Shown: piece by piece, positions 14,583-16,984 of the stretch
How positions within the stretch are numbered: the stretch's first letter is position 1
Layout: the number at the start of each line of letters is the position of its first letter
NCBI GenBank assembly: GCA_900764415.1
Contig: CAAFOA010000457.1
Location: forward strand, 1 to 16,984
DNA length: 16,984 bases
DNA from: an uncultured Collinsella sp.
GTDB lineage: Bacteria > Actinomycetota > Coriobacteriia > Coriobacteriales > Coriobacteriaceae
Direction of reading: 5' to 3'
Program-made: the position numbers and the translations under genes
Notes under the pieces: model-generated
The model's input: only the letters and a program-made list of their open reading frames with translations
What the model was told of the DNA's origin: nothing
The model's database searches: none

Positions 14583-16925
14583 CTATTTAAGAATGATACT
14601 GGTCGCGTATTCTCGTCGAGGGTCTCCAAAGACGTCGCTCGGTGACATTTCAACTGCGACCTCTCTCTTGTTGCCCAGCTGCCTTACCACGCTTGACGGA
14701 AGAGCGACCTCCACAGAGCCCTTTTCTGCAGAGGCTGTAGCAATTGGCTTATCGTCACTTTCCTCATACTTAGAAATCCTAAAGAACCTGAAATGGATGT
14801 CGCATAAGGGCTTGCCTTCAAACCGAAGAACATATCCAAGGGATTCGGCTGGCAATAGCTTCCACCCGTTAATGCCGAGCCCTTCGGCACAGTCAAGCAT
14901 TTGAACATCGGTCCAGGCTTGCTTCAGTTCTCCCGTTGACACGTCATCGCCGTAGCACAGAGACAGCTTCAGGGGAAGACTGACGGACGCCTTATAATCA
15001 GCTTGTTGAAAGAGGCTTGCATGCCTAAAGAGATTGAATCCGTATTCGCCAGGCTGCATGAGGTTCTTGAAGAAAAGAGGTTTTGAACCGAGCATCACTA
15101 GCACGGCCCTGTTGTACCTCCAACCATAGGAGACAATCTTGAAGTTTGCCGCACTGGGACCGAGCTCCAACGCATCTGCCAAACAGATTGGGCGCTCTTC
15201 GGACAGATTCGCAAGTCTGCCTGGCATGTCAACGTCTATTGCAGCAAGGGCCAGTTTGGCATCGGTCTCTTTACCACTTTCTCTCGACCTAATGCGAACA
15301 TGCAAGAAATCATCCTTCAGAAGCGCCTTCGCTTCATAGTGCTCCCATGCATTGAGAGAATCGAGCCTCCCACATTCGCCTTTCGCGTCGTCGTCTTCGT
15401 AAACGGGCGCGACATCAATGGGGAGGCACGCTTGGAAGCCATATTCCGCCACAGCGCGCCCATGATCAATGCTGATGGACAGAGGCCTAAAAGCTTGTAT
15501 GGGCACCACCGTAAATCGGTAGCGAAAAACGACCTTGCCAGCGGCAGATTTCTGCCTCGCCTCAATGATGCACTCTTCGATATGCCGACTGAATAGACTC
15601 GTTTTTGAGGGATCGAATACTATTCTTGCAGAACCCGAATTATCAGCATCGTCTTCCCATATGGCAGAACGCGGCATCGACACCCGCTCGCCATCGCAGC
15701 AGCATATAATGTCCAAGTCTTTTAGGGCACTCGCGCCATCAAGCGCCTCAATGCTCACAGAGGGAAGGCCGTCGTTTGTATTAAGCTCGTTCGGAATACA
15801 CCCATACAAGTCAACGCCGTCGCTCGTCTCTCCGATAATGCGTTGTTTATCAATCTTTGCGACATATCGTTCTTGCCAAACGGCAAGCTCCTCGCCCGTA
15901 AGCACGTTAACAACCGAACCTGACGAACCGGGTTCAACGTCATAGATATAAATCTGATTATCGTCCCAATCACCAGAAGCCTCATACTCCGAGACGGCTT
16001 TCATGCCTTGACCGGGAACGATTTTGTACCCATCTTTTACAATATACGCGATGCGACGCTTTTTCGTTAACCGCTCGCTCTTGCCGCGCAAACGGTAAAA
16101 GCCCTTACCATCCTTTATAAATTCAAAACACCCGGGCTTATTCCTACTAAACGACTGGCTCAACGAACTAAGCTCGATATAGTCACCTGCTCGCTCATCT
16201 TTATGCATGAGCTTCAATTCCACGTCGTAACGAGCGCGAGGGTTAACGGCAATGCTAACGGCATTTAAAATGCATTTTCCGACACTCATATCGAATTCAG
16301 AACTTGCCTTTAGCTCGCCGTCAACATAATAGTCGATCTTGTCGCCAGCAAAACGCAGCGGAAATTGTTGACGCGGCCAGCGCATGGTCACAACACCCTC
16401 GGATAAATCCAGCTGCAAGCTGGCAATAGGAAGATAGATCAATCGATGGGCGCCATTTCTCCGTCCTTGGGAAGAACCAGTGGCCTTTCCTTCGGTCGTC
16501 GAGGACGGCACGCGTTCTTGATTGTCACGAAGAGCCTGCATTGCGGCTTCAGGCAGACCGAAACTAGACAGCATCGTGTAGCGGCTTCCGACCCTATTTG
16601 AGTCCACAATTTGCGCCGCCACACGCATGGACGCCTCAAATAATGGAGCAATGGTTGAATCGGGAGCTTTCTCAAGAATGTTAAGAACCGCCTTTTCGGG
16701 AGCATACCGACTCTCAGGGTTCTTTAGCTCCCTAAGAACAGAGTGACCGTCCATCTCTCCGCCAAAACCTAAACCGCCTTGAGAGACTTCCCGCGCGAGC
16801 GGAAGTAATTTTTCCCACAGGTTTGACCAGGAATCTTCCGATAAGCCTCCGTGGAGAAGAGTAGTGTAGAAGTAGTAATTAACCTCCTCATCGCGGCCAT
16901 ACAAAGGCATTCCACGCTCTTCAAC
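14583..16925 (-). CDS. DruH-like large beta-rich protein of unknown function, 5'-truncated by the contig end
   Basis: Only the last 780 residues are present, with no start codon. The part from about residue 160 on is rich in short alternating hydrophobic stretches typical of beta-sandwich domains (for example SLQLDLSEGVVTMRWPRQQF at 169-188, DKIDYYVDGE at 195-204). It follows a helical N-terminal part (TTLLHGGLSEDSW near 21-33) and a Ser/Gly/Thr linker at about 140-158. No catalytic motif is visible. It ends 12 bases before the helicase start, with its stop next to that gene's AGGAG, so the two are one operon. Position directly before a DruE-like helicase, size and lack of known enzymatic motifs match the DruH role in Druantia III. 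That is inference from gene order; I cannot confirm homology. The frame's apparent first five residues, MYKRQ, are sequencing adapter, so the real coding sequence enters at 16925. Confidence 0.7.
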   Translation of the reverse strand, partial: VEERGMPLYGRDEEVNYYFYTTLLHGGLSEDSWSNLWEKLLPLAREVSQGGLGFGGEMDGHSVLRELKNPESRYAPEKAVLNILEKAPDSTIAPLFEASMRVAAQIVDSNRVGSRYTMLSSFGLPEAAMQALRDNQERVPSSTTEGKATGSSQGRRNGAHRLIYLPIASLQLDLSEGVVTMRWPRQQFPLRFAGDKIDYYVDGELKASSEFDMSVGKCILNAVSIAVNPRARYDVELKLMHKDERAGDYIELSSLSQSFSRNKPGCFEFIKDGKGFYRLRGKSERLTKKRRIAYIVKDGYKIVPGQGMKAVSEYEASGDWDDNQIYIYDVEPGSSGSVVNVLTGEELAVWQERYVAKIDKQRIIGETSDGVDLYGCIPNELNTNDGLPSVSIEALDGASALKDLDIICCCDGERVSMPRSAIWEDDADNSGSARIVFDPSKTSLFSRHIEECIIEARQKSAAGKVVFRYRFTVVPIQAFRPLSISIDHGRAVAEYGFQACLPIDVAPVYEDDDAKGECGRLDSLNAWEHYEAKALLKDDFLHVRIRSRESGKETDAKLALAAIDVDMPGRLANLSEERPICLADALELGPSAANFKIVSYGWRYNRAVLVMLGSKPLFFKNLMQPGEYGFNLFRHASLFQQADYKASVSLPLKLSLCYGDDVSTGELKQAWTDVQMLDCAEGLGINGWKLLPAESLGYVLRFEGKPLCDIHFRFFRISKYEESDDKPIATASAEKGSVEVALPSSVVRQLGNKREVAVEMSPSDVFGDPRREYATSIILK

Positions 16926-16984
16926 CTGTCTCTTATACACATCTGACGCTGCCGACGAATAGCCTTGTGTAGATCTCGGGGTGC
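16926..16984 (+). other. Illumina Nextera adapter left on the contig end (artefact)
   Basis: 16926-16944 is the Tn5 mosaic end CTGTCTCTTATACACATCT. It is followed by GACGCTGCCGACGA (16945-16958), an 8-base index ATAGCCTT (16959-16966; its complement AAGGCTAT is, from memory, Nextera XT i5 S520), and GTGTAGATCTCGG (16967-16979) as the start of the P5 sequence. The last five bases deviate from P5 as a low-quality read tail would. This is library DNA, not genome. Confidence 0.97.

Noticed and set aside
16926..16940. MYKRQ as the true N-terminus of the terminal minus-strand gene
   Set aside because: Those five codons are the complement of the Nextera mosaic end; the gene is open past 16925.

Overview
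The window reads as the end of a contig from a high-GC Gram-positive gut bacterium, most likely a Collinsella-type member of the Coriobacteriia. That assignment is an inference from codon usage, a TTG-started flippase, small lineage-type proteins and the style of the intergenic repeats; no rRNA or other marker gene is present to prove it.

Layout. Positions 1-5227 are housekeeping-like: a MOP/Wzx-type membrane flippase (+), a PPP-family serine/threonine phosphatase (-), a CPA1-type K+/H+ antiporter with two C-terminal RCK_C domains (+), and a 63-residue acidic protein of unknown function (-). The two convergent gaps in this stretch (1625-1941 and 4709-5035) each hold one copy of the same 166-bp non-coding repeat. 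Its last 123 bp are bounded by 15-bp terminal inverted repeats. Each copy is followed by the same 24-bp sequence near the 3' end of the minus-strand gene.

Positions 5341-16925 look like an anti-phage or mobile-DNA defence island made of two operons that converge on an 86-bp gap. The plus-strand operon has a MazG/RS21-C6-like nucleotide pyrophosphohydrolase overlapping by 8 bp a GIY-YIG nuclease-DUF2075 helicase fusion. The minus-strand operon, in transcription order, is a beta-rich protein of unknown fold cut off at the contig end, a 1771-residue DEAH helicase with zinc ribbons and a C-terminal DUF1998-type cysteine cluster (DruE-like), and a NERD nuclease-SF1 helicase fusion starting 2 bp after it. 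The large helicase plus large beta-rich partner resembles Druantia type III (DruH + DruE). The tightly coupled NERD-helicase makes this an unusual, possibly undescribed three-gene version. Island DNA is less GC-rich than the flank: single 60-base lines counted by hand gave 41/60 at 3421 and 29/60 at 11041.

The last 59 bases (16926-16984) are not biological. They are an unremoved Illumina Nextera adapter: transposon mosaic end, read-2 tail, an i5 index and the start of P5. The apparent N-terminus MYKRQ of the terminal gene is translated adapter. The true start and any upstream genes of the defence operon lie outside this contig.
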